A DNA stretch of 64,000 nt from Phenylobacterium sp. (GCF_019636135.1 NZ_JAHBYD010000014.1:56980-120979), one strand, 5' to 3'; positions 42,392 through 51,557 are shown, counted from the stretch's first letter. The notes: a model not told the origin generated them from the letters alone. A program made the numbers and translations.

Positions 42392-44182
42392 CTACGGCGT
42401 CTTCGACTTCTGGAAGTCCACCGGCATCGGATCGCGCCCGCCCTCGGCGATGAACCGGTCGATGCGGGCGGCAAGCACCGGGATCGGGACGCTCCCCATC
42501 GACAGCACCGTGTCGTGGAAGGCGCGGATGTCGAACTTCGGGCCCAGCGCCGCCTCGGCCTTCGCCCGCGCCTCCTTGATGGCCATCATGCCCAGGTAGT
42601 AGCTCACCGCCTGCCCCGGCCAGGAGATGTAGCGGTCGACCTCGATCTCGATGTCGTGGTCCGAGAGCGCGGTGTTGTCGTGCAGGAACTGGATGGCCTG
42701 CGCCCGCGTCCAGCCCTTGTGGTGGAGGCCGGTGTCCACCACCAGCCTTGCGGCCCGCCACATCTGGAACGTCAGATAGCCGAACCGGTCGTAGGGGGTG
42801 TCGTACATCCCCATCTCCAGGCCGAGGTACTCGCAGTAGAGCGCCCAGCCCTCGCCGAAGGCCGAGATGTAGACGTAGCGCCGGAAGTCCGGCAGCCCCT
42901 CCTGCTCCTCCGCCAGCGCGCCCTGCAGGGAATGCCCCGGCGCCGACTCGTGCAGGGTCAGCGCCGTCATGTTGTAGAGCGGCCGCGAGGGCAGGTCGTA
43001 GGTGTTGATCAGGTATTGCGTCCTGCCGCCCCGCGCCGAGGTGTAGAAGGGCGCCATGTCCGGCGGCACGGGCACGATGGTGAAGCGGCTGCGCGGCAGC
43101 CAGCCGAAGTAGGCCTCCAGCTTCCCGTCCACGCGCTTGGCGATCCAGGCGCCGGTGTTCAGCAATTCCTGCGCCGTCCTGGGATAGAACTTCGGGTCGG
43201 TCCGCAGGTAGGCGAAGAAGGCCGGCAGGTCGCCCGCGAAGCCCGCCTCGCGCTTCACCGCCTCCATCTGCGCCCGGATCTTCGCCACCTCGGAGAGGCC
43301 GAGCTGGTGGATCTGCTCCGGCGTCAGGTCGACGGTGGCGAACTCCTTGATCTGCGCCTGGTAGTAGGCCTTGCCGTCGGGCAGCGCCTCGGCCGCCAGG
43401 GTCTCGGTGGCGTTCGGGATGTACTCGTCGCGCAGGAAGCTCAGCAGGCTCGCGTAGGCGGGCTTCACCTGCCCCTCGATCACCGACTTCGCCTGCGCCT
43501 TCAGCGCCGCCTGCTCGGCCGCGGGGATCGACGCCGGCATCGCCTTGAAGGGCTCCCAGAACAGCGTGTCTTCGGCGGCCTTGGCGTCCGCCGTCGCCGT
43601 CACCGAAACCTCGCGGCCCACCAGCGTCGCCTTGGGCGGCGTGAACCCGCGCTTCAGGCCGGCGCGCATGTTGACCTTCTGCTCGTCGAAATAGCGTGGA
43701 ATCTCGCTGAGTTGCGACAGGTAGTTCCGGTAGTCCTGCGCGCCGATGAAGGTGCGGCGGGCCTTGTAGTTGAAGTTCGACCAGAACGAGCTGTCGGAGT
43801 TGAACGGCTTCTCGTACTCGCGGAACCGCTGCTGGTTCACCAGCACGTCGATCTGGTCGCGGTAGACCTGATAGTTCACCCGCGCGTCGGGCGAGAGGTC
43901 GGCCTCGCGGATGCCGTCCAGTTGCCTCCTCACGTCCTGCCAGTAGGCCAGCCGCCGCGCCTGGCTGGCGGCGTCCACGTGCGGCAGGTGCGGGTCCAGG
44001 GTGTCGTCCTCGGGGCTGTCGCTGCGCGCGAGCTCGGCCTGCCGCCAGGCCCATTCCTTCTCGTAGAGCGCCTTGAACCGGGCGTCCGCCGGCAACCTCG
44101 CGTCCGCCGGCGCGGTGGACGCCGGCCCCGCGAGCCCGACCACGACGGCCGCCAGGCCCGCCAGCAGCACTGCGCGCATCAT
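42392..44182 (-). CDS. DUF885 family exported metallo-hydrolase
   Basis: 596 residues. A signal peptide (residues 1-23) ends near PASTAPA. The zinc motif HESAPGH (HExxxGH) is in LTLHESAPGHSLQ, near residue 415, with the downstream glutamate region YISAFGEGWALYCEYLG. This matches DUF885 proteins, a zincin-like family of about 600 residues often thought to be peptidases. It is divergent from a CocE/NonD hydrolase gene, with only 55 bases between the two starts, so shared promoter DNA is likely. Confidence 0.9.
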   Translation of the reverse strand: MMRAVLLAGLAAVVVGLAGPASTAPADARLPADARFKALYEKEWAWRQAELARSDSPEDDTLDPHLPHVDAASQARRLAYWQDVRRQLDGIREADLSPDARVNYQVYRDQIDVLVNQQRFREYEKPFNSDSSFWSNFNYKARRTFIGAQDYRNYLSQLSEIPRYFDEQKVNMRAGLKRGFTPPKATLVGREVSVTATADAKAAEDTLFWEPFKAMPASIPAAEQAALKAQAKSVIEGQVKPAYASLLSFLRDEYIPNATETLAAEALPDGKAYYQAQIKEFATVDLTPEQIHQLGLSEVAKIRAQMEAVKREAGFAGDLPAFFAYLRTDPKFYPRTAQELLNTGAWIAKRVDGKLEAYFGWLPRSRFTIVPVPPDMAPFYTSARGGRTQYLINTYDLPSRPLYNMTALTLHESAPGHSLQGALAEEQEGLPDFRRYVYISAFGEGWALYCEYLGLEMGMYDTPYDRFGYLTFQMWRAARLVVDTGLHHKGWTRAQAIQFLHDNTALSDHDIEIEVDRYISWPGQAVSYYLGMMAIKEARAKAEAALGPKFDIRAFHDTVLSMGSVPIPVLAARIDRFIAEGGRDPMPVDFQKSKTP

Positions 44183-44237
44183 CCCACGCCCCTCCAGGCA
44201 CTGTCGCCGACCGCGGCCCGTTTGCTAGGGTCGGAGC

Positions 44238-46163
44238 ATGAATCCGCAACTTCCGCTAGCGGCCGCGTGCTGCGCCGCCCTCCTCGCCCTCGTCCCGGCC
44301 GCATCCGCCGCACAGACCCCGCCGCTGACCCCCGACATCGCCAAGGACTTCAAGTGGCCGACCGGGCGCTACGACTACGTCAAGCGCACGGTCATGATCC
44401 CCATGCGCGACGGGGTGAAGCTCTACACTGTGCTGATCGTCCCGAAGGGGGCGAAGGACGCGCCGATCCTGCTGACGCGCACGCCCTACAACGCCAAGCG
44501 CTCGGCCGAGCGGAGCATCTCGCAGTACGCCGCCGCCACCGGCGCGCAGATGGACGAGCCCTTCCTGGAGGACGGCTACATCCGCGTCTACCAGGACGTC
44601 CGCGGCAAGTACGAATCCGAGGGCGACTATGTGCTGACCCGGCCGCTGGTCGGGCCGCTCAACGACAGCAGGGTCGACCACTCCACCGACGCCTGGGACA
44701 CCATCGACTGGCTGGTGAAGAACACGCCCGAGAGCAACGGCCGCGTCGGCATGATCGGCTCGTCCTATCCGGGCTTCACCACCGCCATGGCGCTGGTCGA
44801 CCCGCACCCCGCGCTGAAGGCCGCCGTGCCGCAGAGCCCGATGATCGACGGCTGGATGGGCGACGACTGGTTCCACTACGGCGCCTTCCGCGCCCGCAAC
44901 GTGGACTGGTTCACCAGCCAGATGACCCGGAAGGGCGCCGGCGACAATATCCCGCGCGAAACCTCTGACGACTATGAGAATTTCCTGCGCGCCGGCTCGT
45001 TCGACGACTTCGCCCGCGCCGCGGGCCTGGAGCAGATCGCCGCCTACCGCAAGATCCGCGAGCACCCCGCCTACGACGGGTTCTGGCAGGAGCAGGCGCT
45101 GGACCGGATATTGGCGAAGCGGCCGCTGAAGGTCCCCACCCTCTGGATGGGCGCGCTGTGGGACCAGGAGGACATGTGGGGCGCGATCCACGCCTACCTG
45201 GCCGTCGAGCCCAAGGACGTCCGCAACGACATGAACTTCCTGGCGCTAGGCCCCTGGCGTCATTCGGGAACCAACTACGAGCAGCGCCAGCTCGGGCCGG
45301 CCCTCAAGCTCCCCGGCGACACCGCCACCGAGTTCCGCCTGACGGTGCTGAAACCCTTCCTCGACAGCCACCTGAAGACGGGCGCGCCGAAGGCCGCGAC
45401 GCCGCCGGTGACCATCTTCGAGACCGGCACGATGCGCTGGCGGCGGTACGACAGGTGGCCCCAGGCCTGCGCCGAGTGCGACGTGAAGATGAAGCCCATC
45501 TACCTCACGCCCGGCCTCGGCCTCGCCTTCACGCGGGCGACCTCGGGCGCGGCCTACGAGGAGTACGTCTCCGACCCCGCCAAGCCCGTGCCCTACGTCC
45601 GCCGCCCGGTCCGCTTGGACGACGCCGACCAGTGGCGCTACTGGCTGGTCTCCGACCAGCGCCATGTCGACGGCCGCCCCGACGTCGTCACCTTCGTCAC
45701 CGAGCCCCTGAAGGCGCCTCTGAAGATCGCCGGCGAGCCGGTGGTGAACCTCTACGCCTCCACCTCGGGCACGGATTCCGACTGGGTCGTGAAGCTGATC
45801 GACGTCTATCCCGACGCCGTACCCTCCGATCCGCAGATGGCGGGCTACCAGCTCGGCGTCGGCATGGACATCTTCCGCGGCCGGTATCGGGACTCCTTCG
45901 AAAAGCCCACGGCCATCCCGCCGAATAAGGTCCAGAAGTACCGCTTCGACCTGCCGCCGGCGAACCACGTCTTCCTGCCGGGCCACCGGATCATGGTGCA
46001 GGTCCAGTCCACCTGGTTCCCGCTCTACGACCGCAACCCGCAGACCTTCACGCCCAACATCTTCACCGCGAAGCCGTCGGACTACCGCAAGGCCACGCAA
46101 CGCATCTACCTCACCGGCGACACCGCCAGTTCCATCGAGCTTCCCGTCGTGCCGGCGAGCTGA
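44238..46163 (+). CDS. CocE/NonD-family exported hydrolase
   Basis: 641 residues with a signal peptide ending near ASAAQ. The alpha/beta-hydrolase core carries MIPMRDGVKLYTVLIVPKG and the nucleophile elbow GMIGSSYPGF, with the family-typical LALGPWRHSG holding the catalytic histidine. The C-terminal jelly-roll (VNLYASTSGTDSDWVVKLID) is the X-Pro dipeptidyl-peptidase C-terminal-like domain. Members act as aminopeptidases, glutaryl-amidases or esterases. Secretion suggests use of extracellular peptides or amides. Confidence 0.93.
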   Translation: MNPQLPLAAACCAALLALVPAASAAQTPPLTPDIAKDFKWPTGRYDYVKRTVMIPMRDGVKLYTVLIVPKGAKDAPILLTRTPYNAKRSAERSISQYAAATGAQMDEPFLEDGYIRVYQDVRGKYESEGDYVLTRPLVGPLNDSRVDHSTDAWDTIDWLVKNTPESNGRVGMIGSSYPGFTTAMALVDPHPALKAAVPQSPMIDGWMGDDWFHYGAFRARNVDWFTSQMTRKGAGDNIPRETSDDYENFLRAGSFDDFARAAGLEQIAAYRKIREHPAYDGFWQEQALDRILAKRPLKVPTLWMGALWDQEDMWGAIHAYLAVEPKDVRNDMNFLALGPWRHSGTNYEQRQLGPALKLPGDTATEFRLTVLKPFLDSHLKTGAPKAATPPVTIFETGTMRWRRYDRWPQACAECDVKMKPIYLTPGLGLAFTRATSGAAYEEYVSDPAKPVPYVRRPVRLDDADQWRYWLVSDQRHVDGRPDVVTFVTEPLKAPLKIAGEPVVNLYASTSGTDSDWVVKLIDVYPDAVPSDPQMAGYQLGVGMDIFRGRYRDSFEKPTAIPPNKVQKYRFDLPPANHVFLPGHRIMVQVQSTWFPLYDRNPQTFTPNIFTAKPSDYRKATQRIYLTGDTASSIELPVVPAS

Positions 46164-46174
46164 CACCGGCGAAC

Positions 46175-46204
46175 GCGTTACGGGAAATTCCTCCGAGGTA
46201 ACGC
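46175..46204. promoter_or_regulatory. Inverted repeat upstream of flagellin
   Basis: GCGTTAC and GTAACGC form a perfect 7-base inverted repeat with a 16-base loop, between the CocE stop and the flagellin start. It may end CocE transcription or act as a regulatory site. No T-run follows it, which argues against a simple intrinsic terminator. Confidence 0.4.
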
Positions 46205-46205
46205 T

Positions 46206-46220
46206 TGGCTAAGGCTGAGC
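46206..46220 (+). promoter_or_regulatory. Possible sigma-54 promoter of flagellin
   Basis: TGGCTAAGGCTGAGC has the TGGC and GC elements spaced as in sigma-54 (-24/-12) promoters, but positions between are poor matches. It would give a leader of about 75 bases. Flagellin genes of Caulobacter are sigma-54 dependent, which is why it is noted. Confidence 0.3.
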
Positions 46221-46293
46221 GAGCAAGGTGGTCGTGGGGGCAGAACGTCCCTGCGGCCAGATCGGCCGTCCCGCGATGGGTTGGGTCAAGCGT

Positions 46294-47124
46294 ATGGCGT
46301 TCAACAGCATCAACACGAACGTCGCCGCGATGCAGGCGATCGCGACGTTCAACGCGATCAACGCCGAGATGGACGTGGTGCAGATGCGCATCACGACCGG
46401 CAAGAAGGTCAACAGCGCCAAGGACAACCCCGCCATCTGGGCCATCGCCCAGAACCAGCGCGGCGAGCTCGGCGCGCTCGACGCCGTGAAGTCCTCGATC
46501 AGCCGCGGCCAGTCGGTGGTCAGCGTCGCGATGAGCGCGGCCGAACAGATCGCCGACCTCCTGAACGACATGAAGGCGCTGGCCGTCTCGGCCCAGGACT
46601 ACGCCGTCACCGACCCGGCGCGCATCGCCATCAACGACAACTACCAGTCGCTCAAGCGCCAGATCGACCTGGCCGTCCGCAACGCCGACTTCAACGGCAC
46701 GAACCTGCTGGCAGGCGGCCAGGTGCGGGCGCTGGCCAACACCTCGGCCACCCAGACCGTCGACGTGGGGGGCGAGGACCTTTCGGTCGGCGGCGCCATC
46801 CTGGGCGGCATGCCCGCCGACCTGCTGGGCGGCCTCGGGCCGACCGGCGTCGCCGACCTCACCGCCGCCATCAGCGGCGCGAACGCGGCCCTGTCGCGGC
46901 TGGGCACGGGGTCGAAGGGCCTCGACCGCCACCTCACCTTCATCGGCAAGCTGCAGGACACGATCGAAGCGGGCATCGGCAACCTCGTCGACGCCGACCT
47001 CGCCAAGGAGTCCGCCCGCCTGCAGGCCCTGCAGGTGCGCCAGCAGCTCGCCATCGTGGCGATGCGCATCGCCAACCAGCAGCCCTCGCTGCTGCTCCAG
47101 CTCTTCCAGGGGATCGGGCGCTAA
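46294..47124 (+). CDS. Flagellin
   Basis: 276 residues from ATG at 46294. The N-terminal D0/D1 helix is clear (SINTNVAAMQAIATFNAINAE, MRITTGKKVNSAKDNPAIW), as is the C-terminal one (NLVDADLAKESARLQALQVRQQL, ending LLLQLFQGIGR). These match Caulobacter FljJ/K/L-type flagellins, which are of similar length. The variable central region is only about 100 residues. It is exported by the flagellar type III apparatus and forms filament. No other flagellar gene lies within the window. Its stop overlaps the PhyH gene's stop on the other strand by 4 bases. Confidence 0.95.
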   Translation: MAFNSINTNVAAMQAIATFNAINAEMDVVQMRITTGKKVNSAKDNPAIWAIAQNQRGELGALDAVKSSISRGQSVVSVAMSAAEQIADLLNDMKALAVSAQDYAVTDPARIAINDNYQSLKRQIDLAVRNADFNGTNLLAGGQVRALANTSATQTVDVGGEDLSVGGAILGGMPADLLGGLGPTGVADLTAAISGANAALSRLGTGSKGLDRHLTFIGKLQDTIEAGIGNLVDADLAKESARLQALQVRQQLAIVAMRIANQQPSLLLQLFQGIGR

Positions 47125-48404
47125 CTCACCAGCGCCGCCAGGTCCTGGCCGCGCGGCGGCTCCGCCTCGCCGAGGATCTCGCGCCTGCCGGCCTCGTTGA
47201 AGCGCAGCAGGCGCTCCATGTAGGCGAAGCGGCCGTAGTCGCGGCCGTGGGCGCTCATCTTGTCGAACCAGTCGTCCTCGCCCAGCATCTCGCCCAGGCG
47301 CGGCGGGTTGCGGTGCAGCATCTGCACGTCGGTCTTCTTCGGCTCCAGGCTGCGCAGGATGCCGCGGTTGAAGTGGCTGTGGATGGTCACCCGCTCGCCC
47401 GCCTCGGTGCGGTCGCCCTGCCAGTGCCAGACGCCGTGGTGGAAGTAGACGACGCTGCCCTTCGGCATCTCGACCGGCACGCCCTGGTTATGGCCCTCGC
47501 CCTCGCGCGGCGGCCGGCGATGCCTGTGGCTGCCCGGCACGATCCACGTCGGCCCGCTCGCCACCGTCCAGTCCTCCAGCGCCCAGACGCCGACGCCGGT
47601 CAGCGAGAACTCCGGATAGGGCTCGGGCACGTGGGCGTAGTCGGTGTGCATCGGGATGAAGCCCGGCCCCGGCCCCCGCTTGATCGCCGAGATCGAGGCG
47701 ATCACCGCCCCGCGCCCCAGCGAGGCGTCGATCAGGGTCATCAGGAGCGGGTTCTGCACCAGCCGCTCGAACTCGCGCCCCTGGTACGTCATCCAGTTCA
47801 GCGCCGCGCCGGCCTGGTTCTCGCTGAGCGCCCGGATCGTCGCCTCGCGCACCTCGTCGGCGAAGCCGTCCGAAATCGCCCGCTCGACGATGGTGTAGCC
47901 CTGGTCCTCCATCTCGCGGACGTGCCGCGTCAGGCCCAGGCGCCGCGCCCGGTGCGCCAGGTCGGGGTTCTCGACGGTCTTGCGGCCCATGTGGTCGTGG
48001 AAATGGGCCATCAGCTCGACGGTCCCTTCGGGCAGGCCCCGGCCGCCGAACCGGATCGCGTCGGCCCCGAAGAGCGCCCGCACCTCGCGCAGCATCGCCT
48101 CGACCGCGCCCGGCGCCAGCAGCCCCACCCACTGCGCCGCCATCAGCGCCGCCTGGTAGTCGCCCTCGCATGTCGCGTCGGCGCCGGCGTCGAACCCCCG
48201 CGCGACGCTCGCCTCCGACCCGTCCCAGCGCACGGTCCAGCTCGCCACGCCGCCGGCCAGGCCGAGGTGCGGCGGCGCATCCGTCATCCGCTCGCTCACC
48301 GAAAACGGCGCGCCCAGCCGGTCGCGGCGCTGCGCGAACCAGGCCCGCGCCTCGTCGATCCAGGCGTCGGACAGGAACTCGAAGTGATGCGGCAGCGTAT
48401 ACAT
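47121..48404 (-). CDS. Phytanoyl-CoA dioxygenase (PhyH)-family protein with N-terminal SCP2-like region
   Basis: 427 residues. The N-terminal about 140 residues resemble a small SCP2-like domain (WTVRWDGSEASVARGFDAGADATC). The PhyH domain follows with the Fe(II) facial-triad HTDYAH (HxD) and a distal histidine/arginine in VTIHSHFNRGILR, plus the substrate-loop HGVWHWQGD. An Fe/2-oxoglutarate oxygenase hydroxylating a small lipid or alkaloid-like compound is inferred. It is convergent with flagellin with stops overlapping. Confidence 0.87.
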   Translation of the reverse strand: MYTLPHHFEFLSDAWIDEARAWFAQRRDRLGAPFSVSERMTDAPPHLGLAGGVASWTVRWDGSEASVARGFDAGADATCEGDYQAALMAAQWVGLLAPGAVEAMLREVRALFGADAIRFGGRGLPEGTVELMAHFHDHMGRKTVENPDLAHRARRLGLTRHVREMEDQGYTIVERAISDGFADEVREATIRALSENQAGAALNWMTYQGREFERLVQNPLLMTLIDASLGRGAVIASISAIKRGPGPGFIPMHTDYAHVPEPYPEFSLTGVGVWALEDWTVASGPTWIVPGSHRHRRPPREGEGHNQGVPVEMPKGSVVYFHHGVWHWQGDRTEAGERVTIHSHFNRGILRSLEPKKTDVQMLHRNPPRLGEMLGEDDWFDKMSAHGRDYGRFAYMERLLRFNEAGRREILGEAEPPRGQDLAALVS

Positions 48405-48534
48405 CGCCGTCCTCCCGGCCCGCGCTCACGGCGGCTTTCCGCGAAGACTCCGCCCCTTCCGCAGGGAGAGGTCAACCGCCCCTTCCGTGGCGTCGTGGTT
48501 GACCGCCGCAGCGTGAGGGCCAGCATGTCGGCCC

Positions 48535-49593
48535 ATGACAGACCCCGTCCCCGGCCAGGACCTCCCCGTCCGCGAAGTCCTGCCGCAGCACCGCTTCGAC
48601 GAGGCCAGGCTGCATGCCTGGCTGCGCGCCCAGCTTCCGGAGATCGGCGACACGCTCACGGTGCGCCAGTTCCAGGGCGGCGCGTCCAACCCGACCTTCC
48701 TGCTCACCGACGGCGAGGGCCGCCGCTACGTCCTGCGCAAGAAGCCGCCGGGCCAGTTGCTCTCCTCCGCCCACCAGGTCGACCGCGAATACCGCGCCAT
48801 GAAGGCGCTCGACGGCCATATCCCGGTCCCGAAGATGCGCGCCCTCTGCGAGGACCCCGAGGTCATCGGCGCGACCTTCTACGTGATGGATTTCCTGCAG
48901 GGCCGCATCTTCCGCGACGCGGCCCTGCCCGGCCTCGCCCCCAAGGACCGCGCCGAGATCTACGACGAGCTCAACGCGACGCTCGCCAGGCTGCACAAGG
49001 TCGATTTCGAAGCCGTGGGCCTCGGCGACTACGGCCGGCCCGGCAACTACTTCGAGCGGCAGGTCGCCCGCTGGACCCGCCAGTACCAGGACGCCAAGAC
49101 CGAAGAGATCCCGGCCATGGACGCGCTCATCGAGAAGCTGCCGGCGCGCATCCCCGCCGACCAGTCGGTCTCGATCGCGCACGGCGACTACCGGCTCGAG
49201 AACGTCATGTTCCACGCCACCGAGAACCGCATCGTCGCGGTGCTGGACTGGGAGCTCTCCACCATCGGCCATCCCTGGGCCGACATCGCCTACAACGCCT
49301 TCCTCTGGCGCAGCCACGGCGCCGCCTGGGGCAGCCTCGACGGCGTCGACTTCGCCGCCAGCGGCATCCCCACCGAGGCCGAGTACGTGGCGACGTACTG
49401 CGAGCGCATGGGCCGCGGCCCGATGCCCGACTGGCCGTTCCTGATGGCCTTCTCGATCTTCCGCCTCGCCTCGATCGGCCAGGGCGTCTACCGCCGCATC
49501 CTCTCCGGCAACTCCGCCCGCGAAAGCGAAGCCGTCAACGGCTGCCCCGCCCTCGCCGAACAGGCCCTCGCCATCCTGGAGGGCCGGGAATAG
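48535..49593 (+). CDS. APH-family phosphotransferase (ACAD10/11-type)
   Basis: 352 residues. The kinase-like fold shows VRQFQGGASNPTFLLTDGEG with the nucleotide-binding YVLRKKPPG, catalytic loop SIAHGDYRLENVMF and metal-binding VLDWELSTIGHPWADIAYN. This matches the phosphotransferase family fused to or neighbouring acyl-CoA dehydrogenases in beta-oxidation of hydroxy acids (ACAD10/11 N-terminal domain), where it phosphorylates hydroxyacyl-CoA. No such dehydrogenase is adjacent; one is at 62354. It is divergent from the PhyH gene. Confidence 0.93.
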   Translation: MTDPVPGQDLPVREVLPQHRFDEARLHAWLRAQLPEIGDTLTVRQFQGGASNPTFLLTDGEGRRYVLRKKPPGQLLSSAHQVDREYRAMKALDGHIPVPKMRALCEDPEVIGATFYVMDFLQGRIFRDAALPGLAPKDRAEIYDELNATLARLHKVDFEAVGLGDYGRPGNYFERQVARWTRQYQDAKTEEIPAMDALIEKLPARIPADQSVSIAHGDYRLENVMFHATENRIVAVLDWELSTIGHPWADIAYNAFLWRSHGAAWGSLDGVDFAASGIPTEAEYVATYCERMGRGPMPDWPFLMAFSIFRLASIGQGVYRRILSGNSARESEAVNGCPALAEQALAILEGRE

Positions 49594-49613
49594 CCCTCAC
49601 CCTTCCCCCAGAA

Positions 49614-49740
49614 CGTCATGGCCGGGCTTGTCCCGGCCACCCATAAACGCCGAGCGCGCCGAGAGATCGCGCTGGCGACGCTGTGACCAACCCGGACGCG
49701 CCCGTGTGTCTGGATGGCCGGGACAAGCCCGGCCATGACG
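49614..49740. repeat. Palindromic intergenic repeat, family C, copy 2
   Basis: Begins CGTCATGGCCGGGCTTGTCC, ends GGACAAGCCCGGCCATGACG. The inner about 85 bases are unlike those of copy 1. With the SDR relic and a small hairpin it fills the 327-base gap 49594-49920. Confidence 0.88.
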
Positions 49741-49771
49741 TTCTGAGAGGAAAGGCGAGGGAGGGAACGCC

Positions 49772-49849
49772 ATGGATCCGGGCCTGAAGGACAAGGCCAT
49801 CTTCGTCACGGGCGCCGTGGTCCCGGTGGATGGCGGCCAGACGCGGTAA
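49772..49849 (+). pseudogene. 25-codon SDR relic: N- and C-termini joined by internal deletion
   Basis: ATG GAT CCG ... TAA encodes 25 residues: MDPGLKDKAIFVTGA followed directly by VVPVDGGQTR. The first part is the start of a short-chain dehydrogenase (strand 1 plus the TGA of TGxxxGIG); the second is the typical SDR C-terminus (VVPVDGG). About 230 residues between are missing, in frame. It has a GAGGGAGGG ribosome-binding site and its own stop, so the mini-gene could still be translated. Most likely a deletion remnant. Confidence 0.75.
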
Positions 49850-49870
49850 CTTTCCGCCTCACCCTTCGAT

Positions 49871-49901
49871 CGTCATCCCACGGCTTGTCCACGGGATGAC
49901 G
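49871..49901. repeat. Short palindrome of family-B end type
   Basis: CGTCATCCCACGGCTTGTCC followed by ACGGGATGACG: one terminal hairpin of the family-B element alone, with matched changes in both arms. It lies 20 bases past the amidohydrolase stop and may help end its transcript. Confidence 0.6.
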
Positions 49902-49920
49902 AGGGTTGAGGGAGCGCGGG

Positions 49921-51501
49921 CTACTTCGGCGCCAATTCCGGGAACTTGACGCCGAGCTGGTCCAGGTACGTCGGGTACTTCGACGCGTCGTAGTACAGCG
50001 CCCGCATCTGCGGCCGGAACTGCGCCATGATGTCGGCGTTGCGCTCGATGACCGGCTGGTCGTTCGGCCCGATCACCGGCTCGTATTTGCCCTCCTTCGG
50101 CTGCTCGGTCGTGAAGTAGCCCTTCGCCGCCGGCAGCAGCTTCGGGTCGAGCAACAGGTCCAGCGCCGTCATCGCCACCACCTTGCCGCCGGCCACCACG
50201 CCCTTGTGCGCGATCGGCGTCGCCATCGACATGGCGTTCGCCCAGTTGTGGCCCGGCAGGTTCGGGATGTTCGACGGATAGTTCAGCACCACCGTCGGCA
50301 CGGTCCAGGAGATGTCGCCGATGTCGTCCGAGCCGCCGCTGACCGGCGGGTCGGTGGGCGCGCCCAGCGGCTTCAGCTTCATCGCCAGCCCGTCCTGGTC
50401 GCCGCCCACCAGCTTCTGCACCGTCTTGGCGAACGCCTGCTCGTCGGGCGACCAGGCCGGGAGGCCCACCTTGTCGATGTTGGCCTTCATCGCCTCCGCC
50501 ATCGGCCTGTTGAAGTGGCGCGGCGCCGCGGTCCCCACGATCCGGCGCGTCACGGTCGTGTCGGTCATCTGCGCCGCCGCGTCGGCGATCCGGTTCCCGG
50601 TGGCGAAGTTCCTGGCGATGTTGTCGAAGTCGATCTCGCGGAAGAAGTACCAGACGCTGGCCTTCGACGGCACCACGTTGGGCTGGTCGCCGCCGTCCGA
50701 GATCACGTAGTGCGAGCGCTGCAGCGGCCGCAGGTGCTCGCGGCGCATGTTCCAGCCCATGTTCATCAGCTCGACCGCGTCCAGCGCGCTGCGCCCGCGC
50801 CACGGCGCCATGGCCGAGTGCGCGGACTCGCCGGTGAAGGTGTACTCCACCGACACCAGGCCCGTGCCGAGGGGCCGCCCCCAACCCGTTTGAAGATTGT
50901 CGCCCACGTGGGTGAAGATCGCCGCGTCCACGCCCCTGAACATGCCGTCGCGGACGAACCAGGCCTTGGCGCCCACCAGCTCCTCGGCCACGCCCGGCCA
51001 CAGCATCAGGGTGCCCGGGATCTTGTCCCGCGCCATGATGTCCTTCAGCGCCAGCGCCGCCAGGATGTTCACCGCCTGGCCCGAGTTGTGGCCCTCGCCG
51101 TGCCCCGGCGCGCCCTCGATCATCGGCTTGCGGTAGCCGACGCCCGGCGTCTGGCTGGCCTTGGGGATGCCGTCGATGTCGCTGCCGAAGGCGATCACCG
51201 GCCCGCCGCTTCCTTGCGTCCACGTCACCGTCCACGCCGTCGGCATGCCCGAGACGCCGCGCTCGACCTTGAAGCCGTTCTTCTCCAGCAGGTCGCTCAG
51301 GTAGCGGGAGGTCTCGACCTCCTGGTAGGCCAGCTCGCCGAAGCTGAAGACCGTGTCGACGATCACCTGCCCCAGCTTGGCGTTCGCCTCGACCTTGGCC
51401 GCCGCCTCGGCCTTCAGCTTCGCCGCGGAAGGCGCGGCCGTGGCCGGCGCCGCCGCCATGATCGAGACCGCCGCCGCCGTCGCCAGAATCGTCCTGAGCA
51501 T
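49921..51501 (-). CDS. Exported M20-family amidohydrolase (AbgB-like)
   Basis: 526 residues from ATG at 51501; an upstream start would add an unlikely segment. The signal peptide ends near APATAA. The M20D/AbgB pattern is visible: IAFGSDIDGIPKA, APGHGEGHNSGQAVNI (metal histidines), VAEELVGAKAWF (Glu-Glu) and GESAHSAMAPWRGRSALDAVEL at the dimerisation domain. AbgB hydrolyses p-aminobenzoyl-glutamate; related enzymes cleave amide bonds of aromatic acylated amino acids. Export makes periplasmic scavenging likely. Confidence 0.9.
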   Translation of the reverse strand: MLRTILATAAAVSIMAAAPATAAPSAAKLKAEAAAKVEANAKLGQVIVDTVFSFGELAYQEVETSRYLSDLLEKNGFKVERGVSGMPTAWTVTWTQGSGGPVIAFGSDIDGIPKASQTPGVGYRKPMIEGAPGHGEGHNSGQAVNILAALALKDIMARDKIPGTLMLWPGVAEELVGAKAWFVRDGMFRGVDAAIFTHVGDNLQTGWGRPLGTGLVSVEYTFTGESAHSAMAPWRGRSALDAVELMNMGWNMRREHLRPLQRSHYVISDGGDQPNVVPSKASVWYFFREIDFDNIARNFATGNRIADAAAQMTDTTVTRRIVGTAAPRHFNRPMAEAMKANIDKVGLPAWSPDEQAFAKTVQKLVGGDQDGLAMKLKPLGAPTDPPVSGGSDDIGDISWTVPTVVLNYPSNIPNLPGHNWANAMSMATPIAHKGVVAGGKVVAMTALDLLLDPKLLPAAKGYFTTEQPKEGKYEPVIGPNDQPVIERNADIMAQFRPQMRALYYDASKYPTYLDQLGVKFPELAPK

Positions 51502-51557
51502 CACGCCTCCCCACCTCTGGAAGGCGTCAACCGGCCATGGACGCGGCCCGAAATCAA

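Noticed and set aside
46281..49646. Plus-strand open frame over 1100 codons across flagellin, PhyH and kinase genes
   Set aside because: It runs through three well-supported genes in other frames, with Arg/Pro-rich low-complexity sequence; a GC artefact.
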